NCBI GenBank assembly: GCA_029260235.1
Contig: JAJDDP010000162.1
Location: 1 to 64,000 of the forward strand
Direction: 5' to 3'
Length of the DNA: 64,000 bases
Source: Phycisphaerae bacterium
Lineage (GTDB): Bacteria; Planctomycetota; Phycisphaerae; UBA1845
Shown here piece by piece: positions 1-9,128 of this stretch. The notes under the pieces were generated by a model. It ran no database searches and had not been told where the DNA came from. It saw nothing but the letters and a program-made list of their open reading frames with translations. Positions within the stretch are counted from its first letter, which is position 1; every line of letters begins with the position of its first letter. Made by a program: the position numbers and the translations under genes.

Positions 1-46
1 CTCCTCACGGGCGCCTCTGGGTTCGCAACCCCGTCAAAACTTTTTT

Positions 47-58
47 CCCCCCCCCCCC
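47..58. repeat. 12-base C homopolymer
   Basis: A run of six T is followed by twelve C just beyond the 3' end of the minus-strand surface protein gene. No gene is visible in bases 1-91. Such runs are prone to length errors in sequencing, so the exact length is uncertain. Confidence 0.8.
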
Positions 59-91
59 TGGCCCGCAACTAGGTTGAGTATTTTTTGTACC

Positions 92-2128
92 CTAGGCTTG
101 ACGACGGTGCCGCAAGCGGCCCCCCATCCAACCCAGGAGCAGTAGGGGCAGTCCAACTAGCCCGACGCCGTTGAACAGGCCGCAGAGTGATCCAGCTCGA
201 CTTGAGCCACTGCCGGGAACTGCTTGGTTGGTCCCATCCTCCGGCGTCTCGTTGCCAGTCTCACCGCCCTGGGTATCACCCCCATCGGTTGGCGGTGATT
301 GCCCCGCTTCGGAATTATCGTTTTCGTTGGCAGGAGGCGGGTCGTTAGTGTTCTCGTTTTGGTTATCGTTTTGGTTATCGTTTTCGTTTTCGTTGCCGTT
401 GTCATTCGAATTCTCGGGCGGCGTCTCGTCACAGGCATCTCCCACGCCATTGCCATCCGCGTCACTCTGATTGGGGTTGGCCTCTGCCGGGCAATTGTCG
501 CACGAATCGCCGACTCCGTCTCCGTCGCCGTCTGCCTGGGTGCCGTTGGCGATGTCGGGGCAGTTATCACAGGCGTCGCCCCTGCCGTCAGAGTCAGCGT
601 CTGCCTGGGTCAGGTTGGGGGTGGTAACGCAGTTGTCAACATCGTCACAGATCGTGTCGCTGTCAGAATCGGTGCAGACAGGCGTGGAGTTATCGCAAAC
701 ATCGCCCACGCCATTGCCGTTGGCATCTGCCTGGTCCGCATTGGCATCATTGGGGCAGTTGTCGCAGACATCGCCGATGCCGTCGCTGTCGCCATCCACT
801 TGGTCGGCGTTGGCGTTATCGGGGCAATTGTCACAGACATCGCCAACACCATCGGTATCTCCGTCGGCTTGATCCTCGTTGTCGCCAGCTGGACAGTTGT
901 CGCAGGCATCTCCCCACGTGTCAGCGTCCCCATTGGCTTGGTCTGCGTTGGCCAGGCCGAGGCAGTTGTCGCAGGCATCGCCGGAGTCATCTTGATCCTC
1001 ATCAGCCTGATCTTCGTTGTCGTCGCTGGGGCAGTTGTCGCAAGCGTCGCCCAACGTGTCGTTATCGGTGTTGACTTGGCCGCTGTTGGCTACGTCGATG
1101 CAGTTGTCGCAAAGATTGCCAGCATCGTCCTGGTCATCGTCTGCCTGATCCTCATTGTCATCGTCGGGGCAGTTGTCGCAGTCGTCGATGATCGAATCGT
1201 TGTCCGAATTGACTTCAGAGTTGTCGCCATCGTCGACCAAGTTACTGTTGCAATCATTGCAGAGCAATCCGCCCACAGAGTCCACGAGTTCGGCGGCTAG
1301 GCTGTCGAAGCTTACTCCGGCATCAAAGAAGAGGCCGTCCGTGCAGTCAGCCAGTTCCATCATGAGTGATGAACCTTGGTCTGGATTTGCGACCTCGTCC
1401 GGGCCTACATGGATCAGAATCAACTGCACGCCCTGTGCGGCTGCCTCGGCAGCCTTACAGCGAGCGGCACCGGCGGCGCTAGTGTCAAACGGGCCACATG
1501 AGAACAAGGGGGCACCTTGGAAATCGCAGGGTAAGTCTTCGGGTGTGTTTACAATCCCTGTCGAAATGATGATAGCCAGCTTCAGCTTTGCATTTGAATT
1601 GCCCAGGATCTGTGTCGCCAAATCAATGGGGCCAGCCAAGTTAAGTGCACCGGTGCTGACGTTCTCCAATGCCCAAGTGCCGCCAGTGGCGTCTAGGGCT
1701 TGCCTCAATGAGATCGTAGAGATTGGATCGACCGCGTCATAATCGCTCGACAAGGAGCCGATGATTTCCTCGACATCCGGATGCGGCGCGAGGGTTCCGA
1801 ATCCAAATGCTCCCAGGGCTACGCCCGGTTTGGGGCCGGTGCTGGCATCAAACAAGTCCAGCAGCGCATTGCAGGCATCGCTCTCGCTGGTCCGGGCACC
1901 CTCGGTAGCAAAATGTGGAAACGTGCGGTCAAGAAGAAAGACCACATCCGCATCCGCAGGTGCATCGCAAGTTGGCTCACCGGCGTTGGCGATGGCTACG
2001 CCCAGCATTGTTTCGGTATTGCCCGGTGGGTTCTGAAGGTTTGCACAAGGCCCTACCTGCAAGAACGTCAGCAGCAAAGCCGTCTTCCAAGGAACATACT
2101 GACGTACACTCACCCCATTGCTCTTCAT
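92..2128 (-). CDS. Secreted VWA-like protein with thrombospondin type-3 repeats and C-terminal membrane anchor
   Basis: 678 residues. The N-terminus has a hydrophobic export signal. Residues about 55-290 resemble a von Willebrand A fold (DVVFLLDRTFP, with a degenerate MIDAS start, then ALNLAGPIDLATQIL and LAIIISTGI). Residues about 295-590 hold roughly ten Asp-rich calcium-binding repeats of the thrombospondin type-3 kind, each built on CDNCP..AN.DQ.D.D.D. An Asn/Asp/Glu/Gln linker follows, then SLCGLFNG, a hydrophobic helix and RLRHRRQA, a tripartite surface-sorting tail. The start has an AGGAG 11 bases upstream. It is likely a calcium-stiffened cell-envelope protein; the ligand is unknown. 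The anchor resembles Cys-Gly CTERM signals but its sortase was not identified. Confidence 0.8.
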   Translation of the reverse strand: MKSNGVSVRQYVPWKTALLLTFLQVGPCANLQNPPGNTETMLGVAIANAGEPTCDAPADADVVFLLDRTFPHFATEGARTSESDACNALLDLFDASTGPKPGVALGAFGFGTLAPHPDVEEIIGSLSSDYDAVDPISTISLRQALDATGGTWALENVSTGALNLAGPIDLATQILGNSNAKLKLAIIISTGIVNTPEDLPCDFQGAPLFSCGPFDTSAAGAARCKAAEAAAQGVQLILIHVGPDEVANPDQGSSLMMELADCTDGLFFDAGVSFDSLAAELVDSVGGLLCNDCNSNLVDDGDNSEVNSDNDSIIDDCDNCPDDDNEDQADDDQDDAGNLCDNCIDVANSGQVNTDNDTLGDACDNCPSDDNEDQADEDQDDSGDACDNCLGLANADQANGDADTWGDACDNCPAGDNEDQADGDTDGVGDVCDNCPDNANADQVDGDSDGIGDVCDNCPNDANADQADANGNGVGDVCDNSTPVCTDSDSDTICDDVDNCVTTPNLTQADADSDGRGDACDNCPDIANGTQADGDGDGVGDSCDNCPAEANPNQSDADGNGVGDACDETPPENSNDNGNENENDNQNDNQNENTNDPPPANENDNSEAGQSPPTDGGDTQGGETGNETPEDGTNQAVPGSGSSRAGSLCGLFNGVGLVGLPLLLLGWMGGRLRHRRQA
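354..395. repeat. Short tandem repeat encoding the Asn-rich linker
   Basis: Two 12-base units (TCGTTTTGGTTA) are followed by three near-identical 6-base units (TCGTTT/G). Read on the minus strand they encode the alternating Asn/Asp/Glu/Gln linker of the surface protein. This is a site for length change by slippage. Confidence 0.75.
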
Positions 2129-2581
2129 CTCTTGGTGCTCCTACTTATGGAGGCGATTGGTAACACAAACGACTTAGAGACTCTCTCGATCCCTCATCAT
2201 CGGCTGATGCGCCGATCCGCCGAACGACCTCGCCTAACTCATGATTCCACGGACTCAACAGCATAGCCGGACGCTTGGATCGTGTCACGCCCGAACGAAC
2301 TTGGTCGCCCGGGCCGGTTGATCGCGGTTGTTTTTAGCCAGTGGGTCCACCCCATCGGAGGATTCTTCGCACGTCATGTAGTCCTGGCAAGTCTTGTTTC
2401 CAAAAGAAGATAGGGTCAGAGACGTTATTGGACGCGTGGCAAAATTCAAAATAGGGAATTTGGGGCTTGTCATTGATGGGCCAATTCGGATACCATTGAT
2501 GGCGAGAGAGAATTGAGGCTGTGGCGTGCCTGCCTGAAGTTTGGGTGCAGTGTCGCCACAAACTGGAGAGAGAGCGAGAGG
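2129..2581. other. Intergenic region with divergent promoters
   Basis: This 453-base gap separates two divergent secreted-protein genes. The predicted plus-strand promoter at 2467-2496 is listed separately. No further gene or strong inverted repeat is seen. Confidence 0.5.
2467..2496 (+). promoter_or_regulatory. Predicted sigma-70-type promoter of the PEP-CTERM gene
   Basis: TTGTCA at 2467-2472 and TACCAT at 2491-2496 are separated by 18 bases. The start codon lies 85 bases downstream. Prediction by eye. Confidence 0.4.
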
Positions 2582-3265
2582 ATGAAGAATACCTTCCTGC
2601 GCGGCGTTGCCGTGCTGTGGGCCTGTGCTGTTCCGGCACTGGCTGGACCCATTACTATTGATTTTGACGGCACGACCTTCGGTGCGTCCCTCCAGTATCA
2701 CGGCAATGACTCGGACCTGTCGGCGGAATCTGGCGGCGAAGCGCTGGACTTTCCAAATGCCAACAACCTCGCGAACCAGATTTCAGAGGGTGACGGTGGG
2801 ACGGATCAGATTTGGTCTGTCGTAACCAGCCAATCGCCGGATCCACCTCCAGGCGACACAGTTGAGTTGACCTTCGTTTTCGAGCGCCTCTTCGCCGCCC
2901 AGGTGGATGCAGGTTTTCCATTGGCGATCGAATTCCAGAATCTCAACGAGATCAGCAACAAGCCGTTCGTGATCGAAGGCCTGATTACCGGCGAATTCGA
3001 AGGCAACCGCGGCAATGGCGATCCGTTCACTCAAGGCTGGACGCTGCCAAGCTTGCCCACCCTCAGCCATGAAGGTGGCGGAGAGTACATCTTGGCGATG
3101 GACTTTGGGGGGAGCGGGCCTGCTTCAACCGTCGATGGAGTTGTCTCAACCGACAAGATCAGCATCATCACCATCAATGCTACGGTCCGTGCTCTACCCG
3201 AACCTGGCACCCTAGCGATCTTGCTATTGCCCGCAATTCTCCTTCGCCGGCAAGTGAGGCGGTAA
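2582..3265 (+). CDS. PEP-CTERM secreted protein
   Basis: 227 residues. The chosen ATG is preceded by a purine-rich GAGAGCGAGAGG and opens a clear signal peptide (MKNTFLRGVAVLWACAVPAL, then AGP). The C-terminus is a PEP-CTERM sorting signal: LPEPGTLAILLLP, a hydrophobic stretch and RRQVRR. In known systems such tails are cut by an exosortase, and the protein is displayed in, or released with, exopolysaccharide. No exosortase is in this window, but the export locus at 7.9-14.5 kb is close. The middle (about residues 25-200) is acidic and beta-rich with no domain I can name. A TTG further upstream would add 23 residues ahead of the signal and is less likely. Confidence 0.85.
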   Translation: MKNTFLRGVAVLWACAVPALAGPITIDFDGTTFGASLQYHGNDSDLSAESGGEALDFPNANNLANQISEGDGGTDQIWSVVTSQSPDPPPGDTVELTFVFERLFAAQVDAGFPLAIEFQNLNEISNKPFVIEGLITGEFEGNRGNGDPFTQGWTLPSLPTLSHEGGGEYILAMDFGGSGPASTVDGVVSTDKISIITINATVRALPEPGTLAILLLPAILLRRQVRR

Positions 3266-3379
3266 CGTCTAGCTGGCAGGATGCTCAGAGCGGGGCTTTG
3301 TTTTGCCTGCTTGCGAGGGTGGGCTTAGGATTGGTGGGCTTGCCTGATCAAGGCGTATTCTTCCGCAGATAACACGGTG

Positions 3380-5965
3380 TCATTGCTTGGCATCTTCGCC
3401 GACCCTAGGCGGAGCAGCCAAGGACTTATACTTGCCGGCTTGCTCTGGTTGCCCTGCTTCCTCGAACAGCTTGGCCAACATGTTGGCGACTGACCTTGTT
3501 TGCCTATGCGATTGTCCAAGAGAGGTTTTGAGCACGCCATAGCTGTGCAGGAGTTGGGTTTCAGCTTGTTCAAGTTTGCCCAGGGTTCTAAGCGTGTCGG
3601 CGTGGTTTGCCTGTAGGAGTGCTGTTTGCCAGTTGTCCGGGCCCAGAACCGCGGCAGCAATCTTGCTGATTCTCGCTTGTAGCTCTTGGGCTTCTAAGTA
3701 TTTTTCTTGGGAATTTAGCACGGTACTGAGGTTGTTCATCCCTATGAGTGCGGTCAGATTCTGTGCGCCGTGAACTCGCTCCACGATTTCTACCGATCGT
3801 CGCATGATCTTCTCAGCTGCTTCCAGCTTTCCCTGCGATTGCAGGCAGGATCCCAGATTATTCATTACCACGAGAGTGAAGGGATGTTCAGGGCCTAGGT
3901 TGCGCATGCGGGCATCTAGGGCTTCTTCAAAGAACACCTCAGCCTCTTCGTGCCTTCCCCTGACATAAAGCAAGTGACCTAACGTGTTCGTTACGGTCAT
4001 GGTGAGGTCGTGGTCAGTCCCCATGACCCGGCGGCTGGCTGTCAGAACCTCTCTGGTAACGGTTTCAGCCTCAGCGAATCGTTCGAGTTGGGTCAATACC
4101 CCAGCAAGGTTGGCCCGGGCGCGGATGGTATCGGGGTGGTCGGGACCGAGCAGTTGGCTGCGGGCTTCAACAGTGCGGCGAAGCAGTACTTCAGCCTCCT
4201 TGGGGTTGTGCAGGCCTTCGAGCAGAGTTCCCAGGTTGTTCTGCAATGTTGCCAAGGTGAGCGCGTCGTCAGGAAAATGCTCTAGTGTGGCCCTAATGGT
4301 TGTGCGGAATAGCGATTCGGCCTCTTCGAGTTTGCTGAGTTGCTTGAGCAGAACAGCCAAGTTGCCGGCGACTTCGAGCGTCGAGCGGGAATGCTCCCCA
4401 CGCACGCGTTTGGAATTCTCCAGCGCCGCTCGCAAGGTCGTTTCTGCTTCTTCAAGCTTACCCGCACTGGTCAGCAGGACGCCGAGGTTATTCGCGACTG
4501 AGATGGTCAAATCATGGGTGGCGCCGTATTCCTGCTTGCAGATGTCGTATGCCCGCTGGAGATGGTGGCCCGCTTCTTCATAGCGGCTTAAGTTCTGGAA
4601 TACTCGTCCAATGATGACGTCCAGTTCTACAACCACTTGAGGTTGATCCTGCAACTCAGATTCGACACGGGCCGAGGCTTGGCCGAGGACTTCAAGCAAG
4701 ATCGTGACGTCCTTGCCAAGTGCTTTTTCGGGTGTGATGGAGACCAGCATCTCCTGCAGAAACATGCGTATTTGGGTGGCTTTCTGGGTTTCGAGTTGTT
4801 CTTGCTGTCGCGCTACCAGGGCATCTTCCGCCTCGGCCTGGGCGCGAAGACGAGCTGCGTTAGTTTGTTGATAAAGCGTCCAGGCAGTGACCGCAAATAC
4901 CAACGACAGCACCACGCCGGCGGCCAAAGCCCAGGCTGCAAACTGATAACGGCGCAAGGTCTTTCGGACGGCATACCATGCGCTATCTCGCTTGGCTTCG
5001 ATGGGCTCACCGGCCAAGTAACGCCGAATGTCGGTGGCTAGGGCGCCGGCGGTTTGGTATCGGCGATCCGGTTCCTTGGAAAGGCTCTTGAGCAGAATGG
5101 TCTCGACCTCGTTGTCGATCTGGCTGCGGAGGCTGCTCGGCTTGATGGGTGAATCTGCAAGGATGTTGGATAGCACCGTGTGGATGTTTCCCGAGACGTC
5201 ATAAGGGAACTTCCCGGTTAGCATTTGATAGCAAATGACCCCTAGGGCGTAGATGTCGCTGCGTACGTCGATTGCCCGATGGTCGCCTCGGGCCTGCTCG
5301 GGACTTGCCCAGGGTACAGAGCCGAGGAATTGCCCGGTGATCGTCGGGGTGGATACCGCTAGGTGATCTTCGAGTTCGTCGCTTTCCACTTTAGCCAGGC
5401 CGAAGTCGAGGATGTAGGGCTGGTCGTGGGCATCGAGAAGAATGTTGCTCGGCTTTAGATCGCGGTGGATGACGCCGTGCTGGTGCGCGTAATTCACGCC
5501 ATCGCAGATCGCAGCCCAAAGACGCAGAACACGTTTGACATCGAGCAGAGAGTTCTCTGCTTGGGACAGGGGAGACGAGATCCGCTTGATGCCGGCAACC
5601 TCGTCCAAGGGCATGCCGTCGACGTAGGCCATGACGAGGTAGGTTTGCCCGGTCGCGGTGACCCCGCTGTCATACACCGTGACGATGTTCGGGTGACGAA
5701 GCCCAGCCACCAGATCGATTTCTCTGTCGAATCGCAGTCTCGATACAGCCGAGGCCAGTTGGCCGTCGAGCAACACCTTGATGGCCACGCGCCGCCGAGT
5801 CGATCGCTGAATGGCTGTGTAGACGATGCCTTGACCGCCGCGACTCAGTTCCTGGAGTTGATCGTATCCCTCAATCGCCGGTGTATGGCCGTAGCTTCGC
5901 TGCTGTTTTTGAAGTTCCAACTGGAGTTGGGAATCGTCTTGGAACCAATCAGATGAAGATGACAT
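3380..5965 (-). CDS. Transmembrane Ser/Thr protein kinase with C-terminal TPR repeats
   Basis: 861 residues. Residues about 34-316 form a Hanks-type kinase: glycine loop SRGGQGIVY, VAIK lysine (63), HRDLKPSN catalytic loop (Asp169), DFG (187-189) and a PEQARGDHR activation segment; all catalytic residues are present. One membrane helix lies at about 342-365. The rest is a coiled stretch and many tetratricopeptide repeats of the long 42-residue type (EAE..LRRA.E.R...LG..HP.T), placed outside the cytoplasm if the kinase is inside. The gene lies 15 bases downstream of an ECF sigma factor, the standard planctomycete kinase/sigma pairing, so the kinase probably controls that sigma factor. Confidence 0.93.
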   Translation of the reverse strand: MSSSSDWFQDDSQLQLELQKQQRSYGHTPAIEGYDQLQELSRGGQGIVYTAIQRSTRRRVAIKVLLDGQLASAVSRLRFDREIDLVAGLRHPNIVTVYDSGVTATGQTYLVMAYVDGMPLDEVAGIKRISSPLSQAENSLLDVKRVLRLWAAICDGVNYAHQHGVIHRDLKPSNILLDAHDQPYILDFGLAKVESDELEDHLAVSTPTITGQFLGSVPWASPEQARGDHRAIDVRSDIYALGVICYQMLTGKFPYDVSGNIHTVLSNILADSPIKPSSLRSQIDNEVETILLKSLSKEPDRRYQTAGALATDIRRYLAGEPIEAKRDSAWYAVRKTLRRYQFAAWALAAGVVLSLVFAVTAWTLYQQTNAARLRAQAEAEDALVARQQEQLETQKATQIRMFLQEMLVSITPEKALGKDVTILLEVLGQASARVESELQDQPQVVVELDVIIGRVFQNLSRYEEAGHHLQRAYDICKQEYGATHDLTISVANNLGVLLTSAGKLEEAETTLRAALENSKRVRGEHSRSTLEVAGNLAVLLKQLSKLEEAESLFRTTIRATLEHFPDDALTLATLQNNLGTLLEGLHNPKEAEVLLRRTVEARSQLLGPDHPDTIRARANLAGVLTQLERFAEAETVTREVLTASRRVMGTDHDLTMTVTNTLGHLLYVRGRHEEAEVFFEEALDARMRNLGPEHPFTLVVMNNLGSCLQSQGKLEAAEKIMRRSVEIVERVHGAQNLTALIGMNNLSTVLNSQEKYLEAQELQARISKIAAAVLGPDNWQTALLQANHADTLRTLGKLEQAETQLLHSYGVLKTSLGQSHRQTRSVANMLAKLFEEAGQPEQAGKYKSLAAPPRVGEDAKQ

Positions 5966-5980
5966 TGCGGTTGGGGGTCC

Positions 5981-6571
5981 TTAGCCTTCTTCCTCAATCT
6001 GTTGCTCGATCAGTTCAGCCAACCGCTTAATGATCCGCGACTTGGCTTGATAGACTTGATCGATGTTGAGGCCTAGCGCCTCAGCCGTTTCAGCAGCAGC
6101 ACTACCTTGGGAGACATATGCATTGAACGCAGCGATGTCGAGCCGGTTAAATTCGGTGCGGACGACCGACATAGCCAGTCGCAGATGGTACTGCCGCCAC
6201 TCCTCTTCCCACAGGTCTTCGACCTCGGCATCGCTGGCTAGCTCTGTATCAGCCTTCTCAATCTCCACTTGACCACCACCGGCGCGTTTCTGACGGAATC
6301 TTCGAAAAACTGCGCGAACAACGATGGTTTTCAAGTAGGAGCGGAATCGGCCCTTGGCAGGATCATATTGGAACCCCGGCATGTTCTTAGTGAGAATGAC
6401 CAGAACATCCTGGAGGACGTCGTCAATGTCGGAGGGCGGGAGGTTTTGCCGCAGGGCGAAGCGGCGAATCAGGTCGCCATAACGCGTGTGGAAGTCCCGC
6501 CAGGCGGTGGGATCGCTGCCATCGCCAAGGCGAACCAGCAACGAGGCGTGAGTTGTTACGGGATTCATCAT
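5981..6571 (-). CDS. ECF-type RNA polymerase sigma factor
   Basis: 196 residues from the ATG-ATG pair. Region 2 is seen in TAWRDFHTRYGDLIRRFALR and DIDDVLQDVLVIL, followed by KGRFRSYLKTIVVRAVFRRFR. Region 4 follows at EFNRLDIAAFNAYV and AAETAEALGLNIDQVYQAKS, a helix-turn-helix. Length and layout match the planctomycete ECF sigma factors encoded next to Ser/Thr kinases. It is cotranscribed with the kinase downstream, and there is no anti-sigma gene beside it, so phosphorylation is the likely switch. An in-frame GTG about 57 bases upstream would add a non-conserved N-terminus. Confidence 0.9.
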   Translation of the reverse strand: MMNPVTTHASLLVRLGDGSDPTAWRDFHTRYGDLIRRFALRQNLPPSDIDDVLQDVLVILTKNMPGFQYDPAKGRFRSYLKTIVVRAVFRRFRQKRAGGGQVEIEKADTELASDAEVEDLWEEEWRQYHLRLAMSVVRTEFNRLDIAAFNAYVSQGSAAAETAEALGLNIDQVYQAKSRIIKRLAELIEQQIEEEG

Positions 6572-6798
6572 GATCGCCCAGTATGACAACTTCGAAGCGA
6601 ACAGTCGCCGCCTAGAACCCGTCACCACAACAATAGGCAGCGATCCAAGTCAGGACAACCAGCCGCCGGTAAGGGCGGACTGCCGTGATGAATCGCCCGA
6701 GGGTGTTGCCGGCAAGCTGATTCCCAACAACAAGCCCAGCGCTGAGCGGCGATGAAGGCTTGCCTGCTTGCGCCGGACCCGGGGGTAGGCCATCTAGC

Positions 6799-7524
6799 CT
6801 ACATGCCTGGCATCTCCATGACCTCAACACCGGGCGGAGCCTGGAAGACGAAACGGCTCGCGTCGATCTTGAGATTCTTCTTGATGTCGGTCGTATCGGT
6901 TCTAAATACGATCTTGTCGTTCGCATCGTGGCTGATCGCGCGGATGTTCAGGCCTAGATCCTTGGCGAAGAAATTCACGTTTTTGACCATGGGGTTGTTC
7001 TCGGTCTGCTTGGCAGTGGCTTCGATCACATAGCAATCATGGCCATCGACTGTCTCATCCGGCAAGACCTTCAGGTTGTAGGATTCTCGCATCGTTGAGA
7101 AAGCGTACTGCACATCGGCGGACTGGGTTGGATTCGCTTTCATTTTCATCGCCGACTTTTGCCCATTGCTATTCGACAATGTGTAATTGAATTTTCCGTC
7201 GCAGATCATGGTCGATTGGGTCACGCTCTTCATTTCGTTGCCCGAGAAAATCTGGACTGAGTTGGTGTCCGCGTCTATGCGGTACATGGTGACGCCATCC
7301 TCGCGCGACCACTCATAGGTTCCCACCGAGGCCATCTTCGAGCTACTGCCGTCTCCATAAGCCATGTCCTGAGTTGTCTTGACCGTGGCGCTATAGGAGT
7401 GGAGGGCTTTGCTCGCCTTGATCAATTCTTTTTCAATGTCAGCGATCTTGTCCGCCGCTGCCGGAGAAGCGAGAGTGACTAGGAAGAGACAGCATCCGAA
7501 TGCTAGGTGTGTAGACCGAAACAT
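6799..7524 (-). CDS. LolA-like periplasmic protein
   Basis: 241 residues with a signal peptide ending near PAAADKIA. The body has the layout of the LolA/LppX lipoprotein-carrier fold: an N-terminal helix (IEKELIKASKALHSYSATV), alternating beta strands (VGTYEWSREDGVTMYRIDAD, FSGNEMKSV, ICDGKFNYTL) and the C-terminal pattern DGHDCYVIEAT and INFFAKDLGL-like strands. These proteins carry lipids or lipoproteins across the periplasm or act as lipid sensors. The gene stands alone with its own promoter at 7637-7665. The fold is judged from sequence pattern only, and the substrate is unknown. Confidence 0.6.
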   Translation of the reverse strand: MFRSTHLAFGCCLFLVTLASPAAADKIADIEKELIKASKALHSYSATVKTTQDMAYGDGSSSKMASVGTYEWSREDGVTMYRIDADTNSVQIFSGNEMKSVTQSTMICDGKFNYTLSNSNGQKSAMKMKANPTQSADVQYAFSTMRESYNLKVLPDETVDGHDCYVIEATAKQTENNPMVKNVNFFAKDLGLNIRAISHDANDKIVFRTDTTDIKKNLKIDASRFVFQAPPGVEVMEMPGM

Positions 7525-7894
7525 AGTGGTTCTCCCGTGGAAGGTTCTCAGGGGTGGGATTGCGACCTACGTCGGCCCGCATTGCCTGCAATGTTCCGGC
7601 CCCTTGGCGAGCGCCGATCACCCCATGTCAGCTTTAATCATACTCTGGCGATACAGAGTTGAAAACCTCGCGGTGGGGCACCTTCATGCCGTAAGCCCTG
7701 GAGGGTTTTGGTGTGCATGGGGCGGTAATTGCCATCTGGCCGCCCCCATGTCGTCGAGACATCCAGAGATGGGGGCTGGCCTGCTTTCCATGGTCATCCC
7801 GTTGGGGCGACCTAGCAATGAGACTAACCTGAGCACCATGACCCAGTTAAAGAGTTGCAAATGTGATGGCCAGAGATTCAGGCAGCGGTGGAAG
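7525..7894. other. Intergenic region
   Basis: 370 bases between two minus-strand genes. It holds the predicted promoter of the LolA-like gene (7637-7665) and an imperfect inverted repeat near 7725-7755 (CATGGGGCGG against CCGCCCCCATG, one bulge). No gene is seen. Confidence 0.4.
7637..7665 (-). promoter_or_regulatory. Predicted promoter of the LolA-like gene
   Basis: On the minus strand, TTTTCA (7665-7660) and TATGAT (7642-7637) are spaced by 17 bases, about 110 bases ahead of the start codon. Prediction by eye. Confidence 0.4.
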
Positions 7895-9112
7895 TTAGGT
7901 CGGTACTGCGTCAGTAGGTGGCACTGACTCCAAGCCGTTCTGATCGAGTGACGGGCTGGAAAATCTTGCCGGCGTCGCGGCAACAATGGAGGAGAGTCTA
8001 TCGATGACAGTTTCCCAGGATTCATCTGCCAGTCCGGCACTACGCGATCTTCGTTGATCAGGTGCAACTCTTTCGATGGCACGGTCGCAACAAGCTGCGA
8101 ATTCGTCGGCGTCATCGGCAATTAGCACATCCGGTTCATAAAGGGCTGCTTCTGGAAGACGGGTGGAGACGACTGGCAAGCCGGCAGCAAGATACTCTCG
8201 CAGCTTGATAGGATTGATGTTCAGCGTCATCTCGTTGATGCCAAAGGGCAGCAGGGCGGCGTCGAACGCCGCACAGTAGGCTGGAAGCTGCTCGTATTTG
8301 CGGCGCCCGAGGAAATGCACGTTCGGCAGGGCGTCGAGACGGCTAACATCTGCGAGGACATCTCCGATGAGTACAAAAGAGGCGTTCGGGCGTTGGCGGG
8401 CAACGTCTGCGAGTAGTGCCACGTCAAACCAGTGGGACATCAAACCGAAAAATCCATAGATCGGTCTTGGCAAGTCTGCTAATTCAGGCGGAACCTCGAA
8501 AGGCCTGGTTGTTGAGGCGGCAAAGTGTCGCCAATCGACTCCATGACGCACAAGGTGCGTGTTCGGGTGGCGTTTTTTTCGTGATTCAAAGAGCTGGGCT
8601 GATGTGGTCAAGACAACATCGGCTTGATCGATCAGGTAGCGTTCTGCCTGTTGGATTGTCTCGGCGTCGTGATCCTGGAACGCAGCGAATTCGTCAACGC
8701 AATAGTAGATGACGCGCTCTTCGTCGAATCGGCCTGCCAGGAAGCCGACGTCTGGGGCGAAACTCCACAGTTGGATTGGTGCGCTGGGCATCTGGGCCAC
8801 GATCCGCTTGATTTGCCCAACCAGCAGGCGGCGGTTGAGCGACTGGAGCAATTTCGTCGAAGCCCCAGGTATGACCAGCGGTGTCAACTCGACGATATTT
8901 TCATGGACTTGGCGTGGCCCGCGCATCGTTGCTCTGAGGGTCGAAAGCGCAGCGCTCACATCGCGAACGGAAGCTCGGGGTTTTCTGCTGCCCCGGTAGT
9001 TGACCCAAATGATGCGGTTCTTCTTGGAGAGGGACTTCATGATGTGGTGCTTGCCGGTTGGGTCGTAACCCCACCGGCTGGCGATACAAATTATGTTACG
9101 ATCTTGGATCAT
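7895..9112 (-). CDS. Glycosyltransferase, GT-B fold (GT1/GT4-like)
   Basis: 405 residues. The N-terminal half begins with IICIASRWGYDPTGKHH, an acceptor-side Rossmann start. The C-terminal half has the GT4-type nucleotide-sugar region: YGFFGLMSHWFDV, NASFVLIGDV, NVHFLGRRKYEQLPAY, DAALLPF and PIKLREYLAAGLPVVST, including the E of the EX7E-like motif. It should transfer a sugar to a lipid-linked or polymer acceptor at the cytoplasmic face. It is 16 bases downstream of the BY-kinase gene and probably the last gene of the exopolysaccharide operon. Donor and acceptor cannot be told from sequence. Confidence 0.85.
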   Translation of the reverse strand: MIQDRNIICIASRWGYDPTGKHHIMKSLSKKNRIIWVNYRGSRKPRASVRDVSAALSTLRATMRGPRQVHENIVELTPLVIPGASTKLLQSLNRRLLVGQIKRIVAQMPSAPIQLWSFAPDVGFLAGRFDEERVIYYCVDEFAAFQDHDAETIQQAERYLIDQADVVLTTSAQLFESRKKRHPNTHLVRHGVDWRHFAASTTRPFEVPPELADLPRPIYGFFGLMSHWFDVALLADVARQRPNASFVLIGDVLADVSRLDALPNVHFLGRRKYEQLPAYCAAFDAALLPFGINEMTLNINPIKLREYLAAGLPVVSTRLPEAALYEPDVLIADDADEFAACCDRAIERVAPDQRRSRSAGLADESWETVIDRLSSIVAATPARFSSPSLDQNGLESVPPTDAVPT

Positions 9113-9128
9113 AGTAGAGCAGGGCTAT

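Noticed and set aside
440-1190. Regularly spaced repeats resembling a CRISPR array
   Set aside because: The repeats are degenerate, in frame, and encode calcium-binding protein repeats; no constant repeat with unique spacers and no cas gene.
299-1300. 333-codon frame opposite the thrombospondin-repeat protein
   Set aside because: Its repetitive Val/Ile/Ala composition is a by-product of the repeats on the other strand; no ribosome site or domain.
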